DNA from: Bacteroidales bacterium UBA3816
GTDB taxonomy: Bacteria > Bacteroidota > Bacteroidia > Bacteroidales > P3
Length of the DNA stretch: 11,948 bases
Reading direction: 5' to 3'
NCBI GenBank assembly: GCA_002368955.1
Contig: DFDY01000181.1
Location: 1-11,948 of the forward strand
Shown here: positions 1 through 6,334 of the stretch, one piece after another
Position numbering within the stretch: the stretch's first letter is position 1
How the letters are laid out: every line of letters begins with the position of its first letter
Program-made: the position numbers and the translations under genes
Notes under the pieces: generated by a model
Database searches by the model: none
Seen by the model: the letters and a program-made list of their open reading frames with translations, nothing else
Told to the model about the DNA's origin: nothing

Positions 1-982
1 CGGGACCGTTGACGATGCAGCCCATCACGCCTATCTTGACTCCTTTGAGGTGCTGAGTGCGGGCCTTGATTTGCTGCAAAGCCTGCTGTATGTTGTACTG
101 GGTGCGGCCGCAGGAGGGGCAGGCGATGTACTCGCACTGGCTGATGCGGGCACCGACGGCTTGCAGGATGTCGTATGCCACGGGAATTTCCTCCACGGGG
201 TCTTCTGTAAGGGAGACGCGGATGGTGTCGCCGATGCCGTCAATAAGGAGGGCGCCGATGCCGGCGGCACTCTTCAGGCGGCCCTGCATGGCATCGCCCG
301 CCTCGGTGACGCCCAGGTGGATGGGGTAGTCCATGCCGAGGGCCTGCATCTTCTGGACGAAGAGTCGCGTGCTCTGAACCATCACCTTCACGTTGCTGGC
401 CTTCATAGAGAAAACCAGCTGGTCATAGTCCTGCTGACGGCAGACCTGGGCGAACTCTATGGCACTCTGGGCCATGCCCTCGGGGGTGTTGCCATAGCGC
501 GACATGATGCGCTCGCTGAGGGAGCCGTGGTTGGTGCCGATGCGCATGGCGGTGCGATGGGCCTTGCAAATCTCTATCAGGCGCGACATTTTATCGCCGA
601 TGCGCTTCAGTTCGTCGTTGTACTCTTGGTCGGTGAAATGGGTCTTGCCGGTATTGCGGTCGGTGTAGTTGCCGGGGTTCACGCGCACCTTTTCCACAAT
701 GGCGGCGGCCGTTTCGGCAGCCAGCGGGTTGAAGTGGATGTCGGCCACCAGGGGGACGGTGCAGCCCCTGCGGGCCAGCTCATTCTTGATATTATAGAGA
801 TTCTCTGCCGCCTTGACATCGGGGGCAGTGATGCGCACCAGCTCGCAGCCGGCCTCGACCAGACGGAGGGTCTGCTCGACAGTGGCATGGGTGTCCATGG
901 TGTCGGTGTTGGTCATGGACTGGACTCGAATGGGGGCTCCGCCACCCAGGGTAAGATTGCCTATTGTGATTTGTTTGCTCAT
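1..982 (-). CDS. ispG: 4-hydroxy-3-methylbut-2-enyl diphosphate synthase, 3' end missing
   Basis: IspG (GcpE) is the [4Fe-4S] enzyme that reductively opens methylerythritol cyclodiphosphate to HMBPP in the MEP isoprenoid pathway. The reading frame opens with ATG at 982-980 and runs 327 codons to the window edge without a stop. The N-terminus has the family block APIRVQSMTNTDT (residues 16-28). The TIM-barrel domain continues through NHGSLSERIMSRYG (151-164) and the LGVTEAGD segment (223-230). Cluster ligands are Cys288 and Cys291 in ACPSCGRT and Cys322 in GCIVNGP; the glutamate expected after NGPG lies outside the window. The barrel resembles the long Bacteroidetes/plant type, with an FTDQEY...ELKRI segment near 116-128, yet the large inserted domain expected between the barrel and the cysteine domain is absent. 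It is the last gene of the minus-strand run, 91 bp after the Smr gene. Identification is firm. Confidence 0.96.
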   Translation of the reverse strand, partial: MSKQITIGNLTLGGGAPIRVQSMTNTDTMDTHATVEQTLRLVEAGCELVRITAPDVKAAENLYNIKNELARRGCTVPLVADIHFNPLAAETAAAIVEKVRVNPGNYTDRNTGKTHFTDQEYNDELKRIGDKMSRLIEICKAHRTAMRIGTNHGSLSERIMSRYGNTPEGMAQSAIEFAQVCRQQDYDQLVFSMKASNVKVMVQSTRLFVQKMQALGMDYPIHLGVTEAGDAMQGRLKSAAGIGALLIDGIGDTIRVSLTEDPVEEIPVAYDILQAVGARISQCEYIACPSCGRTQYNIQQALQQIKARTQHLKGVKIGVMGCIVNGP

Positions 983-1000
983 AGGGAGAGAGTTTTATTT

Positions 1001-1072
1001 CGGAGTGATCGGAATAATCTGAGTACTCGGAGTTTTCGGAGTACTCAGATTACTCTGATTACTCCGATCACT
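1001..1072. repeat. 9-bp tandem array, 8 units, that folds into a long hairpin
   Basis: Eight 9-bp units follow each other without an indel, starting at 1001, 1010, 1019, 1028, 1037, 1046, 1055 and 1064. The consensus is about CGGAGTACT. Unit position 1 is C, position 3 G, position 4 A and position 9 T in all eight copies; the other positions vary. Because the unit is partly self-complementary, the array can fold: 1004-1013 pairs perfectly with 1063-1072, and 1015-1028 pairs perfectly with 1039-1052, leaving a 10-nt loop and a bulge at 1053-1062. It begins one base after the stop codon of the Smr gene (1074-1076) and ends 18 bases before the ispG start. It could act as an attenuator, a weak terminator or an RNA stability element, but it has no clear run of T on the minus strand. 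Confidence 0.85.
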
Positions 1073-1073
1073 T

Positions 1074-1832
1074 TTATTTTGTTTTAAAATAGACTTCGGT
1101 GGCGCCGGAGCCGTAGAGTTTCATGGGGGCGTCGACGTATTGGATGTTGTCGTAGAGGTCCAGTTCTTTCTGTATTTCGGTCTTGAGCACTCCGCGGCCA
1201 ACGCCATGGATGAAGACGACCTTCTTGAGGCCGTTGAGCTGAGCATGGTTCAGGCAGGTGCGGAAGAAACGTTTCTGCAACTCGTGTTTCTCTATGTCGC
1301 TGAGCCGTTCAGGATGGTCGGTGAGGGCCTCAATGTGCAGGTCCACTTCGGCCTCCCCGGGGCGCACCATATACTGCAGCAGGACGTTCTCGTTTAGTTT
1401 CTGAGCGTTCTGTGTCTGCAGCTGGGCCAAGCGGTTTTTGAGATTCTTGAGCTGGTCCTGCAGGTTGGCCACCTGAGAGCGTAGGCGAATATTCTCTTCG
1501 AGTAATTTGTCTTCGTTGCGGTCATCCGCGCGGCCGGTGAATTTCTCTTTCAGTTTGCGATTCTGTTCCTGTTCGCGGGCGGCAGCCTTGGACTCGGCCT
1601 CGGCCATGCGCTTGGCCTCCTCGGGGCTGGGGAGTTCGCCAGGCACATCCTGGTTGAACACCTTGCCCACCCCGCTCATGTCGGCCATGCGGATGAGTTC
1701 TGACGGAGGCATGGGCATGTCGAAACCCGTATCGTCGCGCACGAAGATGAAATCGCTGGTGATTTTGGTGACCACTCCGCCACCGATGCTGTTGAGGAAC
1801 TTGACCTTGTCCCCTATTTGAAATTTAGCCAT
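1074..1832 (-). CDS. Smr-domain protein with DUF2027-like N-terminus
   Basis: This 252-residue protein has three parts. Residues 1-50 resemble the small beta-barrel at the start of Bacteroidetes DUF2027 proteins (FQIGDKVKFLNSIGGGVV). Residues about 70-150 are rich in Glu, Lys, Gln and Leu and look like a coiled coil. Residues about 161-252 form an Smr domain with VDLHIEAL (163-170), the hallmark IHGVGRGVLK (208-217) and a GSGATEVYF end. Smr domains in MutS2 and related proteins bind or cut branched DNA or RNA, and some act in ribosome rescue; which applies here cannot be told. The relatives I remember have a globular domain between the N-terminus and Smr, which this protein appears to lack. 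It starts 24 bp after the mpl stop codon, so the two are probably co-transcribed. Soluble, cytoplasmic. Confidence 0.88.
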   Translation of the reverse strand: MAKFQIGDKVKFLNSIGGGVVTKITSDFIFVRDDTGFDMPMPPSELIRMADMSGVGKVFNQDVPGELPSPEEAKRMAEAESKAAAREQEQNRKLKEKFTGRADDRNEDKLLEENIRLRSQVANLQDQLKNLKNRLAQLQTQNAQKLNENVLLQYMVRPGEAEVDLHIEALTDHPERLSDIEKHELQKRFFRTCLNHAQLNGLKKVVFIHGVGRGVLKTEIQKELDLYDNIQYVDAPMKLYGSGATEVYFKTK

Positions 1833-1856
1833 ATATTTATGTATTCTTAAGAGTTA

Positions 1857-3212
1857 TCAGATAAGTTCGTCGGCCAGATGGTTGAAATCGATGCCGTCGA
1901 AGTTGCCACTGGACATCATGAGCAAATTGGCCCCCTTCCAATCCATCTTGCGCAGTTCTTCCACCATGAGTGCCGAGTTGGTGAACACCCGCACCTTGTC
2001 GTTGGCAAAAGAGGCCTGCACCTGTGCGGGGTCTAGGTCGGGGAGCTTCTTCAACTGCAGGGCATGCTGGCTGTAGTAGACAAACGGCACATCGGCCTTG
2101 TCCATGGTGCCGGCATACTGCTTGAGAAACTCGGCCGTGAGGCTGCTGAAGGTATGTAGCTCCATGCAGGCCACCAGTCGGCGACCGGGGTACTGCTCCT
2201 TCATGGCGGCAATGGTGGCACGCAACTTGGAAGGGGCATGGGCAAAGTCTTTATACACAGCGCTGTCTGTCGTGGCCTTCACCAGTTCCAGCCGCTTGCT
2301 GGCGCCGCCAAAGGACTGGATGGCCTCGTCAAACTGCTGGTCGCTGACCCAGAGGGCATTGCAGGCATAGCGTGCCGCCGTCATGTTGAGCAGATTGTGC
2401 CGTCCGAACACGCGCAGCGGCACCCGCCCGCAGGCGGTGAGATAGGTGATGCCGTCCACCACCTCGTGGGGCGGCACCTCATAGGGTTGCTTGACAATGT
2501 CCGTGCGGGCGTTTTTCTGGGCCACGTCGCGCACCTCGGGGTCGTCGTTGCAATAGATGAGCCTGCCGCCCGGCTCGATAAGGTTGACGAACTGGGCAAA
2601 CTGGTCTTTGTATATCTCAAAAGTGGGGAAGACGTTGATGTGGTCCCACTCGATGCCGGTGATGATGGCCACATGGGGGTGGTAGAGGTGGAACTTGGGG
2701 CGGCGGTCTATGGGCGAGGTGAGGTATTCGTCGCCCTCAATCACCATCACCTTGGCGGTCTCGCTGAGGCGCACCATCACCTCAAACCCTTCGAGCTGTG
2801 CACCCACCATATAGTCGGCCTCGATGCCGCAGTGCTGCAGCACATGCAGAATCATGGCGGTGGTGGTGGTCTTGCCATGGCTGCCGCCAATCACAACGCG
2901 GGTTTTGGTCTTCGACTGCTCATAAAGATACTCGGGATAGCTGAAAATCTTAATGCCTAGCTCCTGTGCCCGCAGCAATTCGGGGTTGTCGGCACGGGCA
3001 TGCATACCTAGGACTATGGCGTCGAGGTCGGGAGTGATGCGCTCGGGGTGCCAGCCAAAACTGTCGGGCAGGAGTCCGTAACGTTCTAAGCGGGTCCGAG
3101 CTGGGTCAAATATCTCATCGTCAGAGCCGGTGACGTGATAGCCTTTAAGGTGGAGGGCGATGGCCAAGTTGTGCATGGCACTGCCGCCGATGGCAATAAA
3201 ATGGACGTTCAT
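1857..3212 (-). CDS. mpl: UDP-N-acetylmuramate:L-Ala-gamma-D-Glu-meso-DAP ligase (murein tripeptide recycling)
   Basis: Mpl joins recycled murein tripeptide to UDP-MurNAc using ATP, returning cell-wall fragments to peptidoglycan synthesis in the cytoplasm. The 451-residue protein shows the Mur-ligase order. An N-terminal Rossmann domain opens with NVHFIAIGGSAMHNLA (2-17). The central ATPase domain has the P-loop GGSHGKTTTT (109-118), EGDEY (159-163) and the DHINVF segment (190-195). The C-terminal domain has GASKRLE (303-309), KDFAHAPSK (321-329) and the ELHTFSS segment (351-357). I chose the ATG at 3212-3210 because family members start with M-x-[IV]-HFIAIGG; the same frame stays open to 3257, but those 15 extra codons run into the repeat array. 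The gene lies downstream of the HD gene across a 7-bp repeat array and just upstream of the Smr gene. Mpl is more likely than MurC because of the SAMHNLA start and the overall length. Confidence 0.95.
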   Translation of the reverse strand: MNVHFIAIGGSAMHNLAIALHLKGYHVTGSDDEIFDPARTRLERYGLLPDSFGWHPERITPDLDAIVLGMHARADNPELLRAQELGIKIFSYPEYLYEQSKTKTRVVIGGSHGKTTTTAMILHVLQHCGIEADYMVGAQLEGFEVMVRLSETAKVMVIEGDEYLTSPIDRRPKFHLYHPHVAIITGIEWDHINVFPTFEIYKDQFAQFVNLIEPGGRLIYCNDDPEVRDVAQKNARTDIVKQPYEVPPHEVVDGITYLTACGRVPLRVFGRHNLLNMTAARYACNALWVSDQQFDEAIQSFGGASKRLELVKATTDSAVYKDFAHAPSKLRATIAAMKEQYPGRRLVACMELHTFSSLTAEFLKQYAGTMDKADVPFVYYSQHALQLKKLPDLDPAQVQASFANDKVRVFTNSALMVEELRKMDWKGANLLMMSSGNFDGIDFNHLADELI

Positions 3213-3240
3213 TTTCAGTTTGTTATTAGTTAATAGTGTA

Positions 3241-3415
3241 CAATTCCCAACTCTCAATTCTCAACTCTCAACTCTCAATTCTCTACTCTCAATTTCCAAC
3301 TCTCAATTCTCAATTCTCAATTCTCAACTCTCAATTCTCAACTCTCAACTCTCAATTCCCAACTCTCAACTCTCAACTCTCAATTCTCAATTCTCAACTC
3401 TCAATTCTCAATTCA
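3241..3415. repeat. 7-bp tandem array (CAAYTCT), 25 units
   Basis: The array fills most of the gap between the HD gene and mpl. It consists of 25 consecutive 7-bp units in perfect register, with no insertion or deletion in 175 bp. Most units are CAATTCT or CAACTCT, so position 4 alternates between T and C in no simple order. The exceptions are units 1 and 17 (CAATTCC), unit 7 (CTACTCT), unit 8 (CAATTTC) and unit 25 (CAATTCA). Unit 25 contributes the TGA stop codon of the HD gene (3413-3415 on the minus strand). The array ends 28 bases before the mpl start, so on the mpl transcript it would be a purine-rich leader of AGAATTG/AGAGTTG repeats. It has no spacers and is not a CRISPR. Function unknown. 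Confidence 0.95.
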
Positions 3416-4645
3416 AATAAGTTCTTTAGGGTAGTAGATATAGTATTTTGTGACCTGTTTTTCGAGGAAATGGCGGTCCAGCTGGTCGGAGGCGTCGCCT
3501 ATGTCGCGGCACGATCCGTCTTTGAAGAGTACTTTGATTTCCTGGTCGTTGTAATCGTAGGCGTGGTTGCGGAGGATGCCGGTGCCGACAAAGTATTCGC
3601 TTTCGTGGGGTTCGATGCCGTAGAGGAGTTGGGCCTGCGTGCGGAAAGTGTCAAGCACCTCGGGGCCGAAGGGCTTAGCCGAGACGCGGATGGCACTCAG
3701 GTGGCGGTTGAGCAAGTGGTCGGAAAGGGTGCGGAGAACCGTGTCGGGGTGCGACAACCAGCATTTGACAGCCATGTCTATGTCGCTGTCGTCGATGAGG
3801 GCAAAGTGGTCTAGCAGTTCGGGGTGGGCGACGAAGTCCTGCTCGGTGTAGTGGTGGGTGAGGAATTCATGGAGGGGCAAACCGTCTATGCCTAGGTTTT
3901 GACCAGAAGCTGCCAACTCGCGGGCGCGGCGCAGGATGGCCAGCAAGAGGTTATCGGCGGCAATGACTGTCTTGTGCAGATAAACCTGCCAGTACATCAG
4001 GCGGCGCGAGATGATGAATTTCTCCACCGAATAAATGCCCTTCTCGTCCACCACCAGCTCGTCGTCCTTGACGTTGAGCATATTAATGATACGGTCGGTA
4101 CCCACAATGCCCTCACTCACGCCGGTAAAGAAACTGTCGCGGCCCAGATAGTCAAGGCGGTCCATGTCCAGCTGGCTGCTCACCAGCTGGTGGAGGAAAT
4201 GCTTGGGGTAGGAGTCGTCGAAGATGCTGATGGCGGTGGTGAGGGTGCCGCCAAACTCCTGGTTGAGGCGCTGCATGTAGAGGCGCGAGCACACCTCGTG
4301 GGGCATGTCGGCCAAGGTGTGTTCCGAAGTGTGGGAGAAGGGGCCGTGGCCGATGTCGTGCATCAGTATGGCCAACTTGGCTCCCAGCACCTCGTCGCGG
4401 GTCATTTCGATGCCCTTGACCTTCAGCACCTCTAGGGCGCGGGTCATGAGGTTGAGGGCGCCCAGCATGTGGCTGAAGCGGGTGTGCATGGCCCCAGGGT
4501 AGACCAAGCAGGTGAAACCCAACTGCTTGATGCGGCGCTGCCGCTGGAAGAAAGGATGAGAAATGACATCAAAGATAATGTCATCCTCAATGGTGAGGAA
4601 CCCGTCGTAAACCGGGTCGTTGATGATCTTGCGCTTGTTAGTCAT
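3413..4645 (-). CDS. HD-domain phosphohydrolase, dGTPase/SAMHD1-like
   Basis: This 410-residue protein belongs to the HD superfamily branch related to deoxynucleoside triphosphohydrolases and SAMHD1. The metal-binding residues are visible: His54 and His59 in HTRFSH, the His96-Asp97 pair in LMHDIGHGPFSH with further histidines at 100, 105 and 109, and the distal aspartate in the LDMDRLDYLGRD segment (159-170). The family hydrolyses phosphate esters, often dNTPs, with a divalent metal; the substrate of this member cannot be read from sequence. It has no signal peptide or membrane segment, so it is probably cytoplasmic. The ATG at 4645-4643 gives the usual start shortly before the INDPVYG-like motif (INDPVYDGF). 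Its stop codon is embedded in the last unit of the 7-bp array. It is the first gene of the minus-strand run and is divergent from the sigma-factor operon. Confidence 0.92.
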   Translation of the reverse strand: MTNKRKIINDPVYDGFLTIEDDIIFDVISHPFFQRQRRIKQLGFTCLVYPGAMHTRFSHMLGALNLMTRALEVLKVKGIEMTRDEVLGAKLAILMHDIGHGPFSHTSEHTLADMPHEVCSRLYMQRLNQEFGGTLTTAISIFDDSYPKHFLHQLVSSQLDMDRLDYLGRDSFFTGVSEGIVGTDRIINMLNVKDDELVVDEKGIYSVEKFIISRRLMYWQVYLHKTVIAADNLLLAILRRARELAASGQNLGIDGLPLHEFLTHHYTEQDFVAHPELLDHFALIDDSDIDMAVKCWLSHPDTVLRTLSDHLLNRHLSAIRVSAKPFGPEVLDTFRTQAQLLYGIEPHESEYFVGTGILRNHAYDYNDQEIKVLFKDGSCRDIGDASDQLDRHFLEKQVTKYYIYYPKELI

Positions 4646-4857
4646 TGTTTGCTAGTTCAGTCAGCCAAAGTCTCGCCTACAGCTTGTTTTAGAATAATAA
4701 CGCAATCCATCCTTCATTATTGCCCTGCGAGAATAAAAATATGCTCTCGTTCTAGGCCTGACTTTGCCTACCCATCGTTCCCGAAACGAACCCCGACCAC
4801 ACCCGGACCGTTTCCGACCCGAAAAGAAAGCGGGTGGGTAACGCGCAGGGGGCTGCT

Positions 4858-4917
4858 GCGGAACGTAGCGTAACCGTGCGTGACGCAGCGTAACTCATTG
4901 TTACTGTGCGTAACTAT
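4858..4917 (+). repeat. 10-bp-periodic GCGTAAC repeats upstream of the sigma-factor promoter
   Basis: Heptamers close to GCGTAAC begin at 4858 (GCGGAAC), 4868 (GCGTAAC), 4878 (GCGTGAC), 4888 (GCGTAAC), 4898 (TTGTTAC, degenerate) and 4908 (GCGTAAC). Each is followed by three variable bases, so the period is exactly 10 bp. Heptamer position 3 is G and positions 6 and 7 are A and C in all six. A further GGGTAAC lies out of register at 4836. The spacing puts all copies on nearly the same face of the DNA, 30 bp or more upstream of the TATCTTTG element. This would suit an activator-binding array or repeated ECF -35-like elements, which often contain AAC, but a neutral tandem repeat is equally possible. 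Confidence 0.7.
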
Positions 4918-4943
4918 GAGAGTCTGCTAGAAACAGACCGTGC

Positions 4944-4951
4944 TATCTTTG
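4944..4951 (+). promoter_or_regulatory. Putative -7 element TATCTTTG of the sigma operon
   Basis: TATCTTTG matches the Bacteroidetes primary-sigma -7 consensus TAnnTTTG completely. The expected TTTG-like -33 box, about 19-21 bp upstream, is not recognisable; that stretch reads GAGAGTCTG. The missing -33 box may mean dependence on an activator, such as one bound at the 10-bp repeats just upstream. Transcription would start near 4958 and leave a leader of about 85 nt before the ATG at 5043. Confidence 0.45.
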
Positions 4952-5042
4952 CAGCGCGAAAAAAAGAGGCCGCAGCACTCGTGGCAAAAAAAATTTATGG
5001 AGTGGGCGAATATTTTGGGGGTGTTATACGTTTATTGTGTAG

Positions 5043-5534
5043 ATGGTCGAAAAGGAATACATAAAGATAGCCAAGGGCTGCCGCGAGGACCTGTACCGAT
5101 TTGCCGTGCGCTACACCGCCGACGGCGATGGGGCATGGGACGTGGTGCAGGATGCCCTGGTGAACCTTTGGAACCATCGCGACGAGGTGGAGGCGGCCAA
5201 AGCGAAGGGCTGGCTGGTGAGGGTGATGTACCGCCAGATGGTGGACCAGCACCGACACGAGATGCGTTTCCAAGCCATCGCACCGAAACTGGCCACGGAG
5301 GAGTGGTACTGCCAACACGACAACTACGAGCTGCGCGACGCCATGCAGCAGGCCTTGGGACTGGTGCCAGAGCAGCAGCGGGCCGTACTGCTGATGAAGG
5401 ATGTGGAGGGCTACCACTACAAGGAGATTGCCCAACTGACTGGGCTGGACGAGACGCAGGTGACAGGCCTGCTCTACCGCGCCAGAGTGAACCTGAAAAA
5501 AGCATATTTGAAATTAAACGGAGATAAGTTATGA
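5043..5534 (+). CDS. ECF-family RNA polymerase sigma factor
   Basis: This 163-residue protein has the two-domain layout of extracytoplasmic-function sigma factors. Region 2 lies at about residues 16-45 (LYRFAVRY followed by WDVVQDALVNLW, the core-binding and -10-binding helix). Region 4 lies at about 97-155 and holds a helix-turn-helix: LVPEQQRAVLLMKDVEGY, then KEIAQLTGLDETQVTGLLYR. It would direct RNA polymerase to envelope or stress promoters, possibly including its own. The ATG at 5043 is fixed by an in-frame TAG immediately upstream (5040-5042). The stop codon overlaps the start of the anti-sigma-like gene (ATGA at 5531-5534), the usual coupled arrangement of an ECF sigma and its inhibitor. 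The sigma subgroup cannot be assigned by eye. Confidence 0.93.
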   Translation: MVEKEYIKIAKGCREDLYRFAVRYTADGDGAWDVVQDALVNLWNHRDEVEAAKAKGWLVRVMYRQMVDQHRHEMRFQAIAPKLATEEWYCQHDNYELRDAMQQALGLVPEQQRAVLLMKDVEGYHYKEIAQLTGLDETQVTGLLYRARVNLKKAYLKLNGDKL

Positions 5535-6316
5535 TTACGCTTGACAACTACGAGAGTTACCTCTTCCTCTATCAGGAAGGCGAGCTGGACAGCAGCACCT
5601 GCCTGGAGGTGGAACGCTTTCTGATGGAGCATCCCGACATCCGCGAGGAGATGGAGGCCTACTACGACCCCTCGCTGGTGGTGACCGCCGAGCCCCCAAC
5701 TGCCCGCCAGCACCGCAGGCCCGCATGGGTGTGGGCCGCGGCGGCCTGTCTGGCCGGCGTGCTGGTGGGCGGAACGTTCCTCTTTGTGGGTCCGTCAGAA
5801 ACGGAAGGCCCCACGGTGGCCTCCGTCACCCCCACCCCGAGGGTCACAAAGGCCGTCCCTGCACAGCAGCCCACAATGCCCACCCAGGCACCTACGGCAC
5901 AGCCGCTGCAGCCTTCAAGCCCCCGCAGCGCGGTGGCACCTATAGACAATAAGAGAATGCCGCCCGAACCTGCGCCCGTCCCCTCCGCAGCCGCCACAGA
6001 GACGGCAGTGCTGCCGATGGCCGCCGAAGCCATGGAGCAGCCCCTGCTGGCCGAGGCCGAGCCCCTCCCCCAGCCCGACGTGGTGGAGTGCCAAGGACTG
6101 GCCGAGGTGAGGGACGTTGTTTTGGTGGACAACCTGGCCCGCGAGGTGGCAGGCGGCAGGGAGACCCACCAGTCCGTCATCCTCCACCTGGCCATGAATG
6201 CCCGACGCAACATAGCCAACAGCCGTCAGGCCATCCGCGACTTCCTGCGCTACGAACTCTTTGCCGACCCATCATCTAAAGACTTGGCCGAAGCAACCAT
6301 TATCAGCAACGAATAA
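5531..6316 (+). CDS. Putative membrane-anchored anti-sigma factor
   Basis: The 261-residue product has a short acidic cytoplasmic segment (residues 1-63) containing LFLYQEGELD and VERFLMEHPDIREEMEAYY. Short acidic segments of this kind begin many Bacteroidetes anti-sigma proteins; no zinc-binding HxxxCxxC motif is present. One membrane helix follows at about 65-86 (WVWAAAACLAGVLVGGTFLFV). Residues about 95-180 are a low-complexity Pro/Ala/Thr-rich linker, and about 185-245 a small charged periplasmic domain ending in HLAMNARRNIANSRQ and a DFLRYELF helix. I infer the anti-sigma role from this topology and from the ATGA overlap with the sigma gene, not from a recognised catalytic or zinc-binding domain. 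A signal sensed in the periplasm would release the sigma factor. The long proline-rich linker is unusual. Confidence 0.72.
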   Translation: MITLDNYESYLFLYQEGELDSSTCLEVERFLMEHPDIREEMEAYYDPSLVVTAEPPTARQHRRPAWVWAAAACLAGVLVGGTFLFVGPSETEGPTVASVTPTPRVTKAVPAQQPTMPTQAPTAQPLQPSSPRSAVAPIDNKRMPPEPAPVPSAAATETAVLPMAAEAMEQPLLAEAEPLPQPDVVECQGLAEVRDVVLVDNLAREVAGGRETHQSVILHLAMNARRNIANSRQAIRDFLRYELFADPSSKDLAEATIISNE

Positions 6317-6334
6317 CACAGACAATTGAGCAAT

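Larger units (their letters stand above)
4646..5042. other. Divergent intergenic region (397 bp) between HD gene and sigma operon
   Basis: I see no convincing gene here. The left part (4646-4760) is the leader of the HD gene and is AT-richer; I found no clear TAnnTTTG element on the minus strand, only the weak match TATTTTTA read near 4730-4737. The middle (4771-4820) is pyrimidine-rich with several CCGACC/CCGAAA motifs spaced 10-12 bp apart, and contains a small imperfect inverted repeat TCGTT...AACGA near 4775-4789. It is followed by the strict 10-bp GCGTAAC array (4858-4917), the TATCTTTG element (4944-4951) and about 90 bp of leader before the sigma-factor start. Confidence 0.7.

Noticed and set aside
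1001..1072. Intrinsic terminator after the Smr gene
   Set aside because: Although the hairpin is long, no T-run follows it on the transcribed minus strand, so I list it as a repeat with possible attenuating effect only.
50..1087. 345-codon open frame on the plus strand
   Set aside because: It lies antisense to ispG, whose protein is unmistakable; the plus-strand translation is Gly/Ala/Val-rich with no family resemblance and arises from GC-rich codon use on the other strand.
2238..2960. 240-codon open frame on the plus strand antisense to mpl
   Set aside because: Mpl motifs on the minus strand account for the sequence; this frame has no recognisable domain.
3213..3257. Upstream extension of Mpl by 15 codons
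   Set aside because: The extension runs into the repeat array and is not part of the family; the ATG at 3212 gives the usual MNVHFIAIGG start.
3241..3415. Possible CRISPR array
   Set aside because: Units are 7 bp and contiguous with no unique spacers, and no cas genes are nearby.
3160..3814. Plus-strand frames encoding LSTLNSQ-type heptapeptide repeats
   Set aside because: A 7-bp repeat without stops is open in several frames and always yields a 7-residue repeat. The frames continue into sequence antisense to the HD gene and have no sign of being translated.
5013..5034. Second promoter (TTTG ... TACGTTTA) just before the sigma factor
   Set aside because: The spacing between the two elements is about 10 bp instead of about 19, and the -7 match is incomplete.
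4940..5547. Other-frame open reading frames over the sigma factor (195 codons plus, 171 codons minus)
   Set aside because: The ECF sigma motifs are in the frame 5043-5534, and the competing frames have Arg/Gly- or Pro/Ser-rich translations typical of shadows.
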